A DNA stretch of 47,652 nucleotides from Chara braunii (GCA_003427395.1 BFEA01000489.1:789521-837172); one strand, 5' to 3'. Positions 1-10,586 are shown, counted from the stretch's first letter. Program-made: numbers and translations. The notes: a model not told the origin generated them from the sequence alone.

Positions 1-61
<61 letters not shown>

Positions 62-62
62 C
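1..62. repeat. GT/GA microsatellite
   Basis: A short GT run passes directly into about 24 GA dinucleotides with one interruption. The ORFs across it are low-complexity Arg-Glu translations and are not genes. Confidence 0.95.
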
Positions 63-214
63 TTACGTCTCTTGCAACGTCGCCAAACGCTGGGTGTTGA
101 CCGGTGGGCTCCAAGAACGCTGGGCACTGGCCGGCGGGCGTTGGGCAATGGGCGCTGGCCGACTAGGCTCGCGGCTGCAAACGCTGCTGTGACGGGTGCT
201 GCAACTGGCTACTA

Positions 215-301
215 GCAGGCGCGACAATGGGCGCAGGGTGATGGCAGGCGCGACAATAGGCGCTGGGTGCTGGCAGGCGCGAAAATGGGCGGTGGGTGAT
301 G
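215..301. repeat. 29-bp tandem repeat, three units
   Basis: Three units begin at 215, 244 and 273. Each starts GCAGGCGCGA and ends in a GGGTG-like block, with a few substitutions. The surrounding 63-558 stretch is GC-rich, with GGGC-rich variants at 85-170 that look like diverged relatives, and holds no supportable gene. Confidence 0.8.
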
Positions 302-435
302 TGCAGGCCACTTTCGGAAAATGAGAAAAATGCCGGTCCGTTTTGTCAGTGAAACTTGGAACGGTACCCTTTAGGTTGAAACCTTTACTGGGTACCAGCG
401 TAGTTAGGCCGCTCTGCCAGTCCCGCGGTACCGGT

Positions 436-506
436 AGTTTTCTACTGGCCTCACACACTCCATTTCTGCTCTTTGGAACGGGGAGTTTTCTACTGGCCTC
501 ACACAC
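436..506. repeat. Direct repeat of 23 bp, spaced 48 bp
   Basis: The block AGTTTTCTACTGGCCTCACA plus CAC is identical at 436-458 and 484-506. A GGTACC-rich stretch (360-435) precedes it. I cannot tell whether it is a terminal piece of a mobile element. Confidence 0.7.
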
Positions 507-556
507 AGCAATTCCTTTTGGCCCCGATAGCAAGACTGCGATCGCGCGCGCGCATG

Positions 557-558
<2 letters not shown>

Positions 559-645
<87 letters not shown>
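559..645. repeat. Compound AT/AG microsatellite
   Basis: About 30 AT dinucleotides run into about 13 AG dinucleotides, preceded by a CG-rich tract at 540-556. The AT part is self-complementary and could extrude as a hairpin. Several Tyr-Ile and Arg-Glu ORFs cross it and are artefacts. Confidence 0.95.
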
Positions 646-650
<5 letters not shown>

Positions 651-718
651 AGCTCCATTCGCCGTGGGGGGGGGGTCTGTGCAGCGTCTTCATCGGCCAT
701 GGCAAACAAAGGTAAGAC

Positions 719-1690
719 GGATCAATCTCCCTCTCCCCTCAATCTCCCATGTGCATTGGCCGTTTTTCTGTTTTTCCCCCCCCCCGAAAACGTTGGACAT
801 CGAAAAGATGCTCTTGGCGCCATGACACTCACGAAACTGTGTGCAGATGGTGTGGAGAGGGATCGATCGCCCTCTCCCCTCACTCTCCCACGGGGATTCA
901 CCTTTTGTTTTTTGTTTTTTTTTTTTCCGAAAATGTTGGACAGGTGTGGAGAGGGATCGATCTCCCTCTCCCCTTAATCTCCCACGACGATTCACTGTTT
1001 TTTTTTTGTCTTTTTATTTTCGAAAATGTTGGAGATCGAAAATATGCTGGCGGCGCCATGTCACTCATGAATCTGTGCGCAGGTGGTGTGGAGAAGGATC
1101 TATCTCCCTCTCCCCTCAATGGCCCGTGGGGATCTCCCCTTTTTCTTTTTTTTTTTTCTTTTTTTAATGATGGTAATCGAAAAGATGTTTGGTGGCGCCA
1201 TGCCACTCACGAATCTGTGCGTACATGGTCTGGAGAGGGATTGATCTCCCTCTCCCCTTACTCTCCCACAGGGTTCACCTTTTTTTTTTTTTTTTTTTTC
1301 CAAAATGTTGGAAATATGCTGGCGGCGCCATGTCACTCACGAATCTGTGCGCAGGTGGTGTGGAGAGGGATCGATCTCCCTCTCCCCTCAATGCCCCGTG
1401 GGGATCTCCCCTTTTACTTTGTTTTCTTTTTTTTTTTTAATGCTGGTAATCGAAAAGATGTTTGGTGGCGCCATGCCACTCACGAATCTGTGTGCACATG
1501 GTGTGGAGAGGGATCGATCTCCCTCTCCCCTTAATCTCCCACGACAATTCACCGTTTTTTTTTTTCTTTTTTTTTTCGAAAATGTTGGAAATCGAAAATA
1601 TGCTGGCGGCGCCATGTCACTCACGAATCTGTGCGCAGGTGGTGTGGAGAGGGATCGATCTCCCTCTCCCCTCAATGCCTTGTGGGGACG
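719..1690. repeat. 142-bp satellite with alternating unit types
   Basis: Eight units begin at about 719, 859, 953, 1095, 1237, 1365, 1508 and 1650, most spaced 141-143 bp. Each holds GGGATCGATCTCCCTCTCCC, a T-rich stretch, a GAAAATGTTGG or AATGCTGGTAATCG block, GGCGGCGCCATG and a CTCACGAATCTGTGCG block. Units at 953, 1237 and 1508 share one variant (TTCGAAAATGTTGG, CTGGCGGCGCC); units at 1095 and 1365 share another (AATCGAAAAGATG, TTGGTGGCGCC). This gives a dimeric higher-order period near 284 bp. The unit at 859 has an internal deletion, and the last passes into the next satellite. The phenylalanine-rich ORFs across it are not genes. Confidence 0.92.
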
Positions 1691-3205
1691 CCGGACCCCC
1701 TCGGCGGTGCAGGAGACGTGGGGCGTCGGACTGACTCCCTCCCTCTCCCGCAGCGCCGAGGGGGTCCGGCGTTCCCAGAACGCTGGACCCTCCACGCGTA
1801 ACCGGCACAGGGGTCCGACGTTCCGAGAACGCCGGACCCCCTTGCCGCTTCGGGCGAGACAGGGTTGGACAGACACCCTCCCTCTCCCGCAGCGCAGAGG
1901 GGGTCCGGCGTTCCCAGAATGCCGGATCCTTCACGCATGACCGGCGCAGAACGTCGGATCCCCATGCCGCTTCGGGCGAGACGGGGTTGGACTGACACCC
2001 TCCCTCTCCCGCAGCGCCGAGGGGGTCCAGAACGCCGGACCCTCCACGCGTGACCGGCGCAGGGGTCCGGCGTTCCGGGAATGTTGGACCCCCTTGCCGC
2101 TTTGAGGGAGACGGGGTTGGACTAACACCCTCCCCCTCCCGCAGCGCCGAGGGGGTCCGTCGTTCCCAGAACGCGGGACCCTCCACGCGTGACCGGTGCA
2201 GGGGTCCGGCGTTCCGGGAACGCCGGACCCCCTTGCCGCTTCGGGCGAGACGGGGTTGGACTGACACCCACCCTCTCCCGCAGCGCTGAGGGGGTCCGGC
2301 GTTCCCACGCGTGACTGGCGCAGGGGTCCAGCGTTCCCGACCCCCTTGCCGCTTCGGGCGAGACGGGGTTGGATTGACACCCTCCCTCTCCCGCAGCTCC
2401 GAGGGGGTCCAGCGTTCCCAGAACGCCGGACCCTCCACGCGTGACTGGCGCAGGGGTCCGGGAACGCCGGACCCCCTTGCCGCTTCAGGCGAGACGGGGT
2501 TGGTCGGGCCCCGTCCCTCTCCTGCACCGCCGAGGGGTCCAGTGTTCTCAGAACGCCGGACCCTAGCGCCGGGCACGNGGGGGGGGGGGGGGGGTTCCCT
2601 CGGAGGCCACAGACTACGTGCGGCGTTGGACTGACNCCCNCCCTCNCCCGCGCCGCCGAGGGGGTCCGGCGTTTCGGGAACACCGGACCCCAGCGCCGGT
2701 CACGCGTGAAGGGTCCGGTGTTCCGGGAACGCCTGACCCCTCCTTGGCGGTGCGGGAGACGTGCGGCGTTGGACTGACAGCCTCCCTCTTCCGCGCCGTC
2801 TTGGGCGAGACGGGGTTGGTCGGGCCCCCTCGGCGGTGCGGGAAAGGGATGGGACCCGACATTGGAAACGATTTCGACCAGAGCGACGAGGGGGCCCGGC
2901 GTTCCCAGAACGCCGGACCCCAGCGCCGGTCACGTGTGGGGTCCGGCGTTCCCAGAACGCCGGACCCCCTCCGCGGTGCGGGAGAGGGATGGGGACCCCT
3001 TGATAGTGCGGGAGAGGGACGGGGACCCCTCGTCGGTGTGGGAGAGGGACGGGGAACCCTCCGCAGTGTGGGAGAGGGACAGGGACCCCACGGCGGTGCG
3101 GGAGAGGGACGGGGACCCATCGGCGGTGCGCGACACAAAGTGCTCCGACGAAACTAATGTCGTCCACACCGCCGAGGGGTTCGGCGTTCCCTGAACGCCG
3201 GATCG
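1690..3205. repeat. GC-rich satellite built on palindromic cores
   Basis: Units of roughly 112-141 bp repeat at about 1751, 1892, 2013, 2143, 2281 and 2393 and then become irregular. Each carries GGGTCCGGCGTTCC followed by its reverse complement with a loop of 1-3 bases, then a CTTGCCGCTTCGGGCGAGAC block, a TTGGACTGACACCCTCCCTC block and CCGCAGCGCCGAG. At 2939-2969 the arms are a perfect 14-bp inverted repeat around CCA. Ambiguous bases lie at 2578, 2636, 2640 and 2646 beside a long G run, so the assembly is weak there. The Pro/Arg-rich ORFs on both strands are repeat translations. Confidence 0.92.
2971..3130. repeat. 30-bp minisatellite, about five units
   Basis: Units begin at 2976, 3006, 3036, 3066 and 3096, with a partial one at 3126. 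Each reads close to GTGCGGGAGAGGGACGGGGA plus a CCCCTCGGCG-like tail. It lies at the edge of the GC-rich satellite and probably expanded from its GTGCGGGAGA block. Confidence 0.88.
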
Positions 3206-3289
3206 AGCGTGTTGGTGTTGGTGCCCCTTGTTGTGGTGTTCAGGCAACAAATGCTCGTTCAGGTCACTCAATTCCTTTCTCTTGTTGTC

Positions 3290-3320
3290 TTTTCTTTTTT
3301 TTCCCCCTGGCTTCCTTCAG
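3290..3320 (+). other. Candidate splice acceptor for copy 1 gene
   Basis: A pyrimidine-rich tract ends in CTTCCTTCAG at 3311-3320, immediately before the first residues that align with copy 2. This suggests a 5-prime exon inside or before the satellite, which I cannot identify. The acceptor is seen; its use is inferred. Confidence 0.4.
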
Positions 3321-5287
3321 GTAAATCAGCTTCGGCCTCTGTCCCGGGACCACGTGCATACGACAGGTCTAAGCTTTACAATGATAAACCCTGGGCTCTT
3401 GACTGGGTTGGTGGTCCTCATACTTCCGGTTGTGGAGCCATCATGTTCTTGAGCGATGACAACGGCGGGAGTTGGTACTGTTGAGGAGGTGTGGAGAAAT
3501 TAGAAGCGGGGAGGACTAACTACGATGGCAGGAAGTTTAGGACCTTCTTCCTTTCGTCTGTCTATGACGGCGAGGGGAAGAACTGGGTCAAGGAAGACAA
3601 GAAGGTGTCTCTTGACCTTGGGCTCTTCCAAGGTTACGGGGTCAAGGCTTTGTCGATGAAAGTGTTTGACGTGCGCGGGAACGCAATAACGTTCCAAATG
3701 CTGGATCCTGAAAAGTTTCTTTCCAAAACCAATGGCTACCGCGTCACTGGGTCCCTCCCCGTTGTCGACAGCACTTTCTTGCTTAGCAAACCTTTGGTCC
3801 AGTTCAACAGCCCGACGGACCAGCTGGCACCTGTCGTCATGCGATACAGGGAACAGTTCGCGAGGTTGCCTGCTGCCCAGCAAGTTGATTATGTTTTCCT
3901 GCCCATTGACGCGGGGTCCAAACGTCCCCATGAGCCGCCGGCAAAAGCGGGTGCAAAGAGGAAACAATTGCCGACTGCCCCGCTTTCGTCCGATGCAGTC
4001 GCCCGACCTTTCCCCCCTCCGGTTTCGCCCTCCGATCGACAAGGTGGCGATGCAGCGGAGCAGTCCAGCGAGGCCACAAACTACGACGACGGAGCTCTGC
4101 GCCATCTGGCTGGTCCACAACATCGTTGCCGGGGAGGTACAGGTGTTTTCGACGACGACGAAAGCGAGGGGCAAGAGCGGGAGGGCGGTGGTGAGGAGGG
4201 GGACGACGGTGACGAACGAGATGTTGACGGTGAGGACAATGGCATGGACGATGAGAGAGACGTCGGTGGTGAGGGATTCGATGACACTCGCTTCTCCCAA
4301 TGTGGGCGTCCACGCGACGGAAACGATTCGCGGGCGTGTCGTGGGGTTGATGCCTACGGCGGCGCTGTAGCGGATGGTGGTGGTGACCAGCCTGGGACCT
4401 CCCGAGGGGTGTCGCAGTCGCATAACCAGGCGAGGGATGGAAGAGACAAAAATGCCTCACGGGGAAAGAGGAAAAGGGGAGAAGCGACAACCTCTCCTGC
4501 GAGTCAATCGAAATAGGCGAGGGCTGACGCCGTCAACGAGGCTCGTGGAGCGTTGACGGCATCCCAGGAGGTGCGGGGTACAAGGACGGGTGGCGGGGGG
4601 GGGGCAAGTGCCAGTCGTGGCGGGGGTTGTGGCGGCGGTCGTGGCGGCGGTAGGAGAGGCTTGCAGAGGGCCAGGACACATAAGATGCGGGACTCGGGGG
4701 ATGAGGGCAAGGGGGTGAGGCCTCGCATGCCCGAAGATGTCGACGACCTCGTTCAGCATGCCGCACCCCTAGACACAACACGATGTTTCTTTCTCGAATA
4801 CGACGACCAAGGCTTTGCCAGGCAAGACGTCCATGTTGTTAACGTCGACGTCACAAGAATCAAACGCATTCCCCGTGGGCCTATCCTCTACAACCACCGT
4901 TCATTGTCTGAGAACATTGCGAGAGGCATCGTGAATGCCATAGAAAGCTCCATAACTGTTGAACCGGGGGCGTGGGATAGACCTGACCTTGTTCTTGCGC
5001 AAGTTGACCCCAACGTCGTCATCGACGGATAGGGAAGGCGAATCACGCCGGATGAGTTTTTCCAAAGAGACTCTGCAGAGTTCGATTGGTACGCAGTCTG
5101 TGGTCAGCATACCGTCGAGGCCATGAAACGATTGGTGGAAAAGGACTCCGCCGCGGTCAAAGTCTATGGCCTTCGCGCATACTTGAAAGTGCGAGTCGTC
5201 TTTTTCGACGATGACCATACACGAGGGTACTTCAATGTCTCCGCCTTTGACAACACACGGGAGAACCGCGCCATAATGTTATCATTC
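3321..5287 (+). pseudogene. Copy 1, N-terminal part: conserved head and ParB-like domain
   Basis: One frame stays aligned from 3321 to the insertion at 5288, with in-frame stops at 3482 (TGA), 4514 (TAG) and 5030 (TAG) and no frameshift. The head shares spaced motifs with copy 2: W-x3-DW, CGAIMF against CGPVIF, and LFQGYG against LFQGFG. An acidic, low-complexity linker follows (about 3940-4720). Near 5036-5280 is the ParB/sulfiredoxin-like signature YAVCGQHTVEAM, then a VVFFDDDHTRGYFNVSAFDN region that matches copy 2. In the ParB family the G-x-H-R-like motif marks the nucleotide- or DNA-binding site. The family match is by eye, strengthened by the second copy. The gene cannot now make a full protein unless the stops are bypassed. 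Confidence 0.65.
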
Positions 5288-5603
5288 AACAGCCATTTCG
5301 TCAAAACGGACATATTATATTTTTTGAATGAAATAAAAACCGACTTTTTTTGCCAAAATCCGGTCGGAATTTTTTGATCCTGGGGAACGTCGGACCCCCC
5401 TAGTCTATGGTTGAGACCAGATACAATTTTTTTTTTATTTTTTATTTTTTCGTATCTGGTCTCAACCATAGACCAGGGGGGCCCGACATTTTGGGAACGC
5501 CGGACCCCCAAGAGCAAAAAATTCCGACCGGATTTTGGCAAAAAAAAACAGTTTTGATTTCGTTCAAAAAATATAATATGTCCGTTTTGACGAAATGGCT
5601 GTT
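5288..5603. mobile_element. 316-bp foldback element inserted in the copy 1 gene
   Basis: The element is a near-complete palindrome. The left arm starts AACAGCCATTTCGTCAAAAC and the right arm ends in its reverse complement, with arms of about 140 bp around a T-rich centre at 5427-5450. It is flanked by the direct repeat ATTC (5284-5287 and 5604-5607). Removing the element and one ATTC joins the upstream frame to the downstream one exactly, at the residues that align with copy 2, so the insertion is precise and later than the coding sequence. Inside each arm lies a GGGAACGCCGGACCCCC-like block, also the core of the satellite at 1690-3205. There is no coding capacity, so it would need enzymes from elsewhere. 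Confidence 0.9.
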
Positions 5604-5607
5604 ATTC

Positions 5608-7310
5608 CAAGACACTGTGCGTGATATGAGGCAATGGTGGATCGACAACGACAGGATAGAGGCCCCCAAAGCTAAGGTCAGCGAGAAAGATGCAGACGCC
5701 GTGGCGCACGAGAAAAAGTGGCAAAACTTTCTCAGGGCCTCCATGGGGAAGGCGTGCGACAAGGCGTTTATGAAACAGGCGCTGGACAATGAATACAGTA
5801 AAGATTGGAGTAATAAACTCCGAGGGTACATGAACCTCGCCACGTCCGCAGTCACAGTTTGGCCACTAGTGAAGAGGTTCTTCTCGATGTTTGAGGAGGG
5901 TAAGCTGCCAATCGGCGACGACAAGATCCCGCTTGACATGCCGGGGAGGATGGAGGGGCGCCTTCCCGGCCCGTACACCGACGAGAGCAAGGGACAAAGG
6001 TTGTTGCATCACTGCATATATGCAAGAGATGGTCCCAAAGGCTCCACCGTGTCCTGGAAGGATTTGTGTCCTTCTTACTTCAAGAACTTCGGGGATATGA
6101 CATGTCGTGAGCGAGAAGTCGCGCTACTCCTGCTCATGAAGGGGAAAGTGGTGGCAACAAATGTCAAAGTCACGCCTCCGCGGGTGAACACAGCGTGTCT
6201 CCTCGATATTATGCGCAAAGAGAGATACATGATTCACATGTTCAACTATGTCGTGTTCCGCGCCGAGGGAAGGGGTGATGAGGAGTGGAACGACGACTTC
6301 TTCATGTCGTACAAGGACCTCGAAGAGAGGTATGCAGGGAGCGGGCTATGCGCAGCTGAATGGGAGAAGGAATGAGAGAAGCTGCATAGCAACAAAGTGA
6401 AGCCGGTCCCTCGACGACTTGAAGGAGTGGAGGAGGCAAGATAAGGTGCGGGCTTGGGGCCAACAGAAGTGATGTACAAGGAGGCTTCGTTTCACTTCAA
6501 GGTGTTTATATACACCATTATCGATAAGCTCGATTTGCTTCGAGCGGAGGTGAAACGAATCGCCTCTAGTGCATGCCATCTTGTTTGGCACAAACTCGGC
6601 AGGCAGACGACATTGCTTTCGGTATGCATGCGGACAAAGGAAGTATTGGCAGCACCTGACGACGTCGTCGCCTCCGCGAAAAAAATGACAGTCAGGGTCA
6701 CCATCATCGACATCTTGGCCACGAATTTCAGCAGTGCATGGACCTCGCACGACTTCGATGCGTTGTACAAAATAATGGAGAAGTGTTGTGGTCGGAATTG
6801 AGTCCTCTTCTTCTTTGCACCGCAGAAGGTGTAAAGCGATGTCTTGCGTCACTTGTTCCGCTGGGAGGACATCGAACTCATCCTTGGGTCCTGGAAACGC
6901 GTGGACAGGCCATCGAGTGACGTAACAAGGTACGGCAACATCGCTACGACGAGTCGGGACTTGATGACCATCGTGCTGCGCGCTGAAGGAGGGGATATGA
7001 AAAAAGTAACTGTCGCGCCCCGGCTTCACAATGATCTCACCAAGGTGCATGTTGTGGAGGAAAAGTTCGGGAAGTGTCAGTGAAAACACGGTGGCATCGA
7101 AGGTGACGAAAGTGTTGTGTATTCGGTTTGGGAGTGAGAACCCGAAAAGTTGCGGAAGTTGTGTAGTTCGTTCGTCGGAGAGGCGGAAGGTGTCCTTTTG
7201 CTGGGTAGGGCGCACACGGGTCTTGTATGGGAGTTCTTGCTTGCAGGTAATAATGTCATTGCGTGGGACGAGTCGCCCAAGGACATTGCATACTTGTCAT
7301 CGACATACTC
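5608..7310 (+). pseudogene. Copy 1, middle part: degraded methyltransferase-like domain
   Basis: A single frame runs to about 7310 with in-frame stops at 6373, 6442, 6799, 6832, 7081 and 7135. It aligns with copy 2 in segments: a tryptophan-rich helix region after the insertion, a block near 6100-6370, a strand-like segment VTIIDILATNF (about 6695-6730) where beta-class amino-methyltransferases carry the DPPY catalytic motif, and EGVLLLGRAH...VWEFLLAGNNVIAWDE (about 7170-7265). The last matches motif I/II of those enzymes in order and spacing, but the usual F-x-G-x-G glycines are mostly replaced. DPPY is not visible. Some stops may lie in unrecognised introns. The fold assignment is inference from pattern and domain order. 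Confidence 0.5.
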
Positions 7311-8852
7311 GTCAAGGAGGAGAAATTCGAGTACCGGCTCGAGAAGCCCCGTGCCACATACCGCACCAACAGGGATATGTACCACAAGTTGGGACGAAAG
7401 AGACTGAAGGTGTGGGAATACCTGTTCCGCGATGCGCCGGAGGGACGTCTTGACGGGAGATATATATATAAGAAAACCAAGGTGACAGAGACCCTCAAAC
7501 ATTATCACGGTGCTCTGACTGGCGCCTTCGAGACATTCGTTGCTCGATGCGAGATCTTGAAGTTCGATCTTCACAAAGATCAACTCATGTTCAAGGACTA
7601 TGCAGACCTCGCTAAATCGGGTGAAGGCTTTAACCCCGTCGATAGCGAGGAAGACTCGGCGGATTTCGACCTCGACATTGGAAATGACACCAATGCAACC
7701 GGGTGGCGTGGGCAGTCCGCTGCCATGGAGCACGACGGCAAGGAATATGGACCGGGTAGATCAGAGGGATGCTCGAACCCGCCACCCACGAACAGTGTGG
7801 CCTCGATGGTGGACCGGGTGGCGTGTACGCCTATGGAAGAAGGTGAGGACGATGAACTTGATATTCCTGCTCAGGCAACGAAGCTGGCGCCGGGCGATCC
7901 GATTCCTCATGACTTTTGTGCGGACCCAGACACTATGCGTTTCTTGGAGGACAAACACACCCCGACTGGGGAGGACAAGTGGGGCCATGATATAATTTGG
8001 CATGACGGCATTTTCCAGCCATGCATCGAAGGCGGGGAGTGGAAGATGGCGGTGAAGTATGTAAAGGGTTGGAAATCATTTCCCCGCATGGGAAAGGACA
8101 GCTGGTTGAAAACGACGGAGCAGGCAATTTTATACTGCGTGCGGAAAGAAAACCCCGGGGAGAGCGAAAACTCCATCACAACAAAGGCGAAACAATTGTT
8201 CAATGCCTTGCGCGCCACTCAGCAGTTAGAGTACACACACAAGTTTTACGAGCTGCAGACGAGCCCCTCGCGCGGATCAATCGACTGGAAGGTCGACCGC
8301 ACCGCCTCGGCCAAGAGCATGGAGGTGGACTCCCGAGAAGATGCCGCTCTTGTGTTCGAGGCAGCGGCAGGGATTACGAAGGGTGAACAAAGGGAAGATG
8401 TCGGGACCATGTCCACCTTGAAGCCTCCTTTGCCAGAGGTGGGGAACACGTCCGCAGGCAAAGAGCCCATCATAGCCATCTCTGTCGAAATGGGGGATAC
8501 ATCACAAGGTGGACATGTGTTATTCGACAAGCCATCGGATGCGGGCGCCACATACGGGAGTCTCCTCGTGACAGGTGCGGCAATGGCAGGCAGATCAGAG
8601 ATAGTGTCGGAGTCCGCTGTTGGGATGGACATCACGGGAATGTCGTTGCATCCGCCCTCACACACTAGCAAAGGTGACGCACACTGTACAACAACACCAC
8701 AGCGAGGGGACGTAGGGGATGACGGGGACGCCGGGAATGCAGAGGGGTCTCAACGTTCTCGCCATATTGAGGACATGACCACGGACGATGAGGATGGGGC
8801 AGAAGGTGTAAAGGGCATGATCGATCCCACACATGTAGAAAATGAGGGGTGA
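7311..8852 (+). pseudogene. Copy 1, C-terminal part: conserved WGHD-IWH region
   Basis: After a frameshift at about 7305-7325 the reading is open to a stop at 8850-8852. It starts with the continuation of the methyltransferase-like domain (KVWEYLF, LKHYHGA). A region at 7960-8290 then matches copy 2 closely: KWGHDIIWHDG, EGGEWKMA, then FYELQTSPS and DWKV. I do not recognise this region; its conservation against copy 2 suggests a real domain. The remaining 180 residues are low-complexity and acidic. A GGTGAG donor overlaps the stop, so the stop may be an intron read-through and the message may continue into the protease part. Confidence 0.6.
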
Positions 8853-9444
8853 GACAGGAAATGAACTCGAAGGAAATCCTCTTCGTGGGGAAAGTGAATG
8901 TTTTCATTTGTTTCCTCATTTGTTTTAAATCTAGGTTTGTGGGTGGGATTTACTCCTGTAGACAATTGGGTCGTCGACTCATTTGTTTTCAATCTAAGTT
9001 ATTGGGATTTGGCCATTTCATTGTTGCCAATTAAATTGTGCGGTCAACAGGAGTGTGTCGTAGTATGCGTGTGTGTCTCTTTATATTCGTCGATCTATGG
9101 CGGTATGTATATGCATGTATGCGTTTGCGGTACGGTGACGGGAGGGGGCAGGAGTATGGAATGATTGATTGCATACATCAATGTCGTTAATCTAAGCGTA
9201 AAATTAGAGAAACATTGATGACATATTTTGAATACTTTGATTCTGTTGCTCATGGTATGGTAAGACACTTGCCCATGTACAAGTATCTCACATCCAGTCC
9301 CTCCCCGTTGTTTTCACCGCCTAGGCCACCGTCTTTGTTCACCCCCGTCTGGGCGACCGTTTTTTACACACCCCCTCCCCCCCACTCGACCACTATTGTT
9401 TACACCCCCGTCAATGTCGTATTCGTCGTGATTGTCGTGTGCAG
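8849..9444 (+). other. Candidate intron joining the gene to its Ulp1-like part
   Basis: A GTGAGA donor at 8849 and a TCGTGTGCAG acceptor ending at 9444 would define a 596-bp GT-AG intron. The interval is T-rich, has GTGT-rich patches and holds no conserved coding. Copy 2 has donor and acceptor signals at the equivalent junctions. Confidence 0.4.
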
Positions 9445-10280
9445 TACAAATTACAACAACGGAAGCAAGAAACTGCAAAAGAGGGTGGACAATGCGCCTC
9501 GTAACGTCGTCTTTATCAGAGAAGGAGATGAAAACACTCTCGCATGTCATCCGGGAGTACGAGAATAGGTATCCAATAGCAAGCACACACAATCACGGGA
9601 CGAACGAAGTATTGAAGCTAAGTCGAGACGATTTTATTTTACTAGTCGGCGAACGGAACTGGTTAAATGACAACGTCGTCAACTTGTACCTTAACCTCAT
9701 CGCATTGGACAACTGCTGTAGAATCACACACGTAGAATGCGACGCAGAGAACGAAACCATGATTAGAACAGGAAAGGGTCGCATTCCCAGATCATCGGTG
9801 GTGAAGTCATTTTTCCTTGCCAAACTTTTCGACAGCGATATGAGATATCAAGAGCGAAAGGTGCAGCACTGGTCGAATGACGTCAAAATAAGTGACATGG
9901 ACTTGGTAATTTCCCCTTTCCATATCGCACACATGAACTACTGGACCCTCGTTGTGGCTGACTTCAGGAGGAGGAAATTCAAATTCTACGACTCCCTCAG
10001 CCCTCACATAGAACTGGCACGAAAAGTGACCGGCGGATTTGCAAGGTTTCTATTCGAAAGATCGATTGAGGAAGGCAAAGAGGTGGACACAAAACCGTTT
10101 AATCACATATAGAACGTAGAGGGCGTCCCGAAAAAACGTGACACTAGCTCGTGCGGGGTCTTCATGATCGCATACGCATCGCTGTTGGCAAGGGGTCACC
10201 GTCCACCTTTCTCTTTCACCGATGATGACATACCTGCAATACGTTGTCGGATGGCTTTGGACACAGTGGCTCGTGAGTAG
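9445..10280 (+). pseudogene. Ulp1/C48 SUMO-protease-like domain, copy 1
   Basis: The frame carries the C48 order: NWLNDNVVNLYLNL, SPFHIAHMNYWTLVV, KFYDSLS and, after an in-frame TAG at 10110-10112, DTSSCGVFMIAY. In this family the catalytic His directly precedes the Trp of the HW pair, an Asp follows in the next strand, and a Gln sits six residues before the catalytic Cys. Here the His is Tyr (NYW) and the Gln is Lys (PKKRDTSSC), while Asp and Cys remain. With the amber stop before the Cys, the domain is almost certainly dead. Copy 2 keeps His and Gln, so these changes are losses in this copy. A separate downstream gene is the alternative to a spliced fusion. Confidence 0.8.
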
Positions 10281-10385
10281 TATGTACCTGTTGCTGGATA
10301 TTGTGATTACATGCGGACGGATGTGGGTAACATTAAATTGTGTGTAACAGAAACAGTGTATAGAAGGTGACAAACATTGCTCCAG

Positions 10386-10487
10386 ACCCCTACCCCTTAC
10401 CCCTTGCCATTTACCCCTTATCCCTTACCCCTAAACCCCTTACCTCCTACCCCTTACCCCTTACCCCTTACCCAATACCCCATACCT
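10386..10487. repeat. Degenerate CCCCTTA heptamer array
   Basis: About 14 loosely conserved heptamers (CCCCTTA with variants such as CCCCTAA and CCCTTAT) lie between the protease stop and the foldback remnant. They resemble interstitial telomere-like repeats but are not the canonical plant CCCTAAA. Confidence 0.8.
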
Positions 10488-10540
10488 CGATTTTCAAATG
10501 CTTTTTGCACTTAAAATAACCATGAAAATGACAATTTCAA

Positions 10541-10586
10541 TTTCGTTCAAAAAATATAAAATGTTCGTTTTGACGAAATCGCTGTT
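10541..10586. mobile_element. Solitary terminus of the 316-bp foldback family
   Basis: The block TTTCGTTCAAAAAATATA, then TGTTCGTTTTGACGAAATCG and CTGTT, matches the right end of the element at 5288-5603 with few differences. Sequence further in (10495-10540) differs, and no left arm is visible, so this is a truncated copy or a relative with a different interior. It abuts the 5-prime end of the hAT coding remnant. Confidence 0.7.

Noticed and set aside
63-3271. Many Arg/Pro/Ser-rich ORFs on both strands of the first 3.2 kb
   Set aside because: They are translations of tandem repeats; the same peptides recur in all frames and no domain is visible.
3490-4423. Long minus-strand ORFs opposite the copy 1 gene (for example 4423-3500)
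   Set aside because: They are shadows of the plus-strand frame; conservation with copy 2 is only on the plus strand.
3321-10280. Recoded stop codons (TAG/TGA as sense) to explain the many in-frame stops
   Set aside because: TAA stops and frameshifts also occur, the copies disagree at the same sites, and decay by transitions explains the pattern without a new code.
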